Shown: positions 4,905 through 5,438 of the stretch, piece by piece
Position numbering within the stretch: the stretch's first letter is position 1
Layout of the letters: each line of letters opens with the position of its first letter
Assembly: GCA_017998575.1 (NCBI GenBank)
Contig: JAGOCV010000275.1
Span: 1-5,438 of the forward strand
Direction of reading: 5' to 3'
From: Burkholderiaceae bacterium
GTDB lineage: Bacteria; Pseudomonadota; Gammaproteobacteria; Burkholderiales; Burkholderiaceae
DNA: 5,438 bases
The notes under the pieces: generated by a model
What the model was told of the DNA's origin: nothing
Database searches by the model: none
Seen by the model: only the letters and a program-made list of their open reading frames with translations
Program-made: the position numbers and the translations under genes

Positions 4905-5438
4905 ATGTACCAATACACCGAATTCGACCGACAGTTCGTCCGCGCCCGCGCCGACCAGTACCGCGACCAGCTCGAACGCTGGACCGACGGCCGCCTCTCC
5001 GAAGACGAGTTCCGTCCGCTGCGCCTGCAGAACGGCTGGTACGTGCAGCGCTACGCGCCCATGCTGCGCGTGGCCGTGCCCTACGGCGAGATCGCCAGCC
5101 GCCAGATCCGCGTGCTGGCGAAGATCGCCCGCGAATACGACCAGCCCGAAGCCGAGATCTACCAGCAGGCCCTGGCCACCCAGGGCGCCATGGGCACCAC
5201 CTACCTGCCCACGCACTACGCGCACTTCACCACGCGCACCAACGTGCAGTTCAACTGGATTCCGCTCAGCAAAAGCGCCGACGTGATGGACCTGCTGGCC
5301 AGCGTCGACATGCACGGCATCCAGACCAGCGGCAACTGCATCCGCAACACCACCACCGACGAGCGCGCCGGCGTGGCCGTGGACGAGATCGCCGACCCGC
5401 GCCCCTACGCCGAAATCATGCGGCAGTGGACCACGCTG
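4905..5438 (+). CDS. cysI: Sulfite reductase hemoprotein (beta) subunit, N-terminal fragment
   Basis: The first 178 codons are present; the gene runs off the right edge with no stop. The product reduces sulfite to sulfide in assimilatory sulfate reduction, using siroheme coupled to an Fe4S4 cluster. After MYQYTEFDRQFVRARADQ, residues 39-60 (LRLQNGWYVQRYAPMLRVAVPY) and 102-120 (around HYAHFTTRTNVQFNWIP) form the ferredoxin-like half-domain of nitrite/sulfite reductases, with substrate/siroheme-contacting Arg in TTRTN. HGIQTSGNCIRNTTTDERAG (137-156) opens the siroheme/Fe-S domain. The Fe-S cysteines lie beyond the window. The start is fixed by this family N-terminus, although no clear ribosome site precedes it. 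NirB/NirA-like nitrite reductases share these blocks, but the N-terminus and the nearby sbp favour sulfite reductase. Transcribed divergently from the receiver gene. Confidence 0.9.
   Translation, partial: MYQYTEFDRQFVRARADQYRDQLERWTDGRLSEDEFRPLRLQNGWYVQRYAPMLRVAVPYGEIASRQIRVLAKIAREYDQPEAEIYQQALATQGAMGTTYLPTHYAHFTTRTNVQFNWIPLSKSADVMDLLASVDMHGIQTSGNCIRNTTTDERAGVAVDEIADPRPYAEIMRQWTTL

Noticed and set aside
4845..5315. A 156-codon minus-strand frame opposite cysI
   Set aside because: Antisense to a clear CysI N-terminus; Val/Gly/His-rich shadow.
1..5438. CRISPR arrays, tRNA or rRNA genes, insertion sequences, toxin-antitoxin or defence genes
   Set aside because: Scanned for and not seen: no regularly spaced repeats, no cloverleaf-like segment, no transposase-like frame, and the space is almost filled by housekeeping genes.

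Overview
The window is about 5.4 kb of GC-rich DNA with third-position G/C bias in every gene. The proteins resemble those of the Comamonadaceae (beta-Proteobacteria, Burkholderiales: Acidovorax, Hydrogenophaga or Comamonas-like). This placement rests on protein resemblance and composition, because no rRNA or other taxonomic marker is present. It reads as ordinary chromosomal housekeeping sequence. I see no transposase, phage gene, CRISPR array, tRNA or rRNA.

Layout from left to right. (1) At the left edge, on the minus strand, are the first 27 codons of an ABC-transporter ATPase, most like MetN. (2) A 316-base stretch follows, holding that gene's probable promoter and leader, two mutually exclusive hairpins, and a doubtful 53-codon frame just behind sbp. 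(3) sbp (minus) encodes a periplasmic sulfate-binding protein. (4) A 139-base divergent region contains a dyad. (5) yggX (plus) encodes an Fe(II)-trafficking/oxidative-damage-protection protein, with a strong hairpin after its stop. (6) mnmC (plus) encodes the bifunctional tRNA wobble-uridine modification enzyme. (7) On the minus strand is a two-domain, receiver-type protein with no DNA-binding output domain, overlapping the end of mnmC tail to tail by 56 bp. (8) A 291-base divergent region carries nested inverted repeats. (9) The right edge holds the first 178 codons of cysI, the sulfite reductase hemoprotein (plus).

The loose theme is sulfur and iron-sulfur metabolism. Sbp captures sulfate, CysI makes sulfide with a siroheme and an Fe4S4 cluster, YggX protects Fe-S enzymes, MnmC completes mnm5s2U (a thiolated tRNA base), and MetN would import methionine. 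Both cys-type genes, sbp and cysI, have AT-rich upstream regions containing TTGGTT and inverted repeats. That fits shared control by a CysB-like LysR regulator, but this is inference.

I did not find a clearly new system. The items most worth a second look are the output-less receiver protein, the overlapping leader hairpins before the ABC gene, the nested dyads before cysI, and the absence of cysT/cysW/cysA behind sbp.
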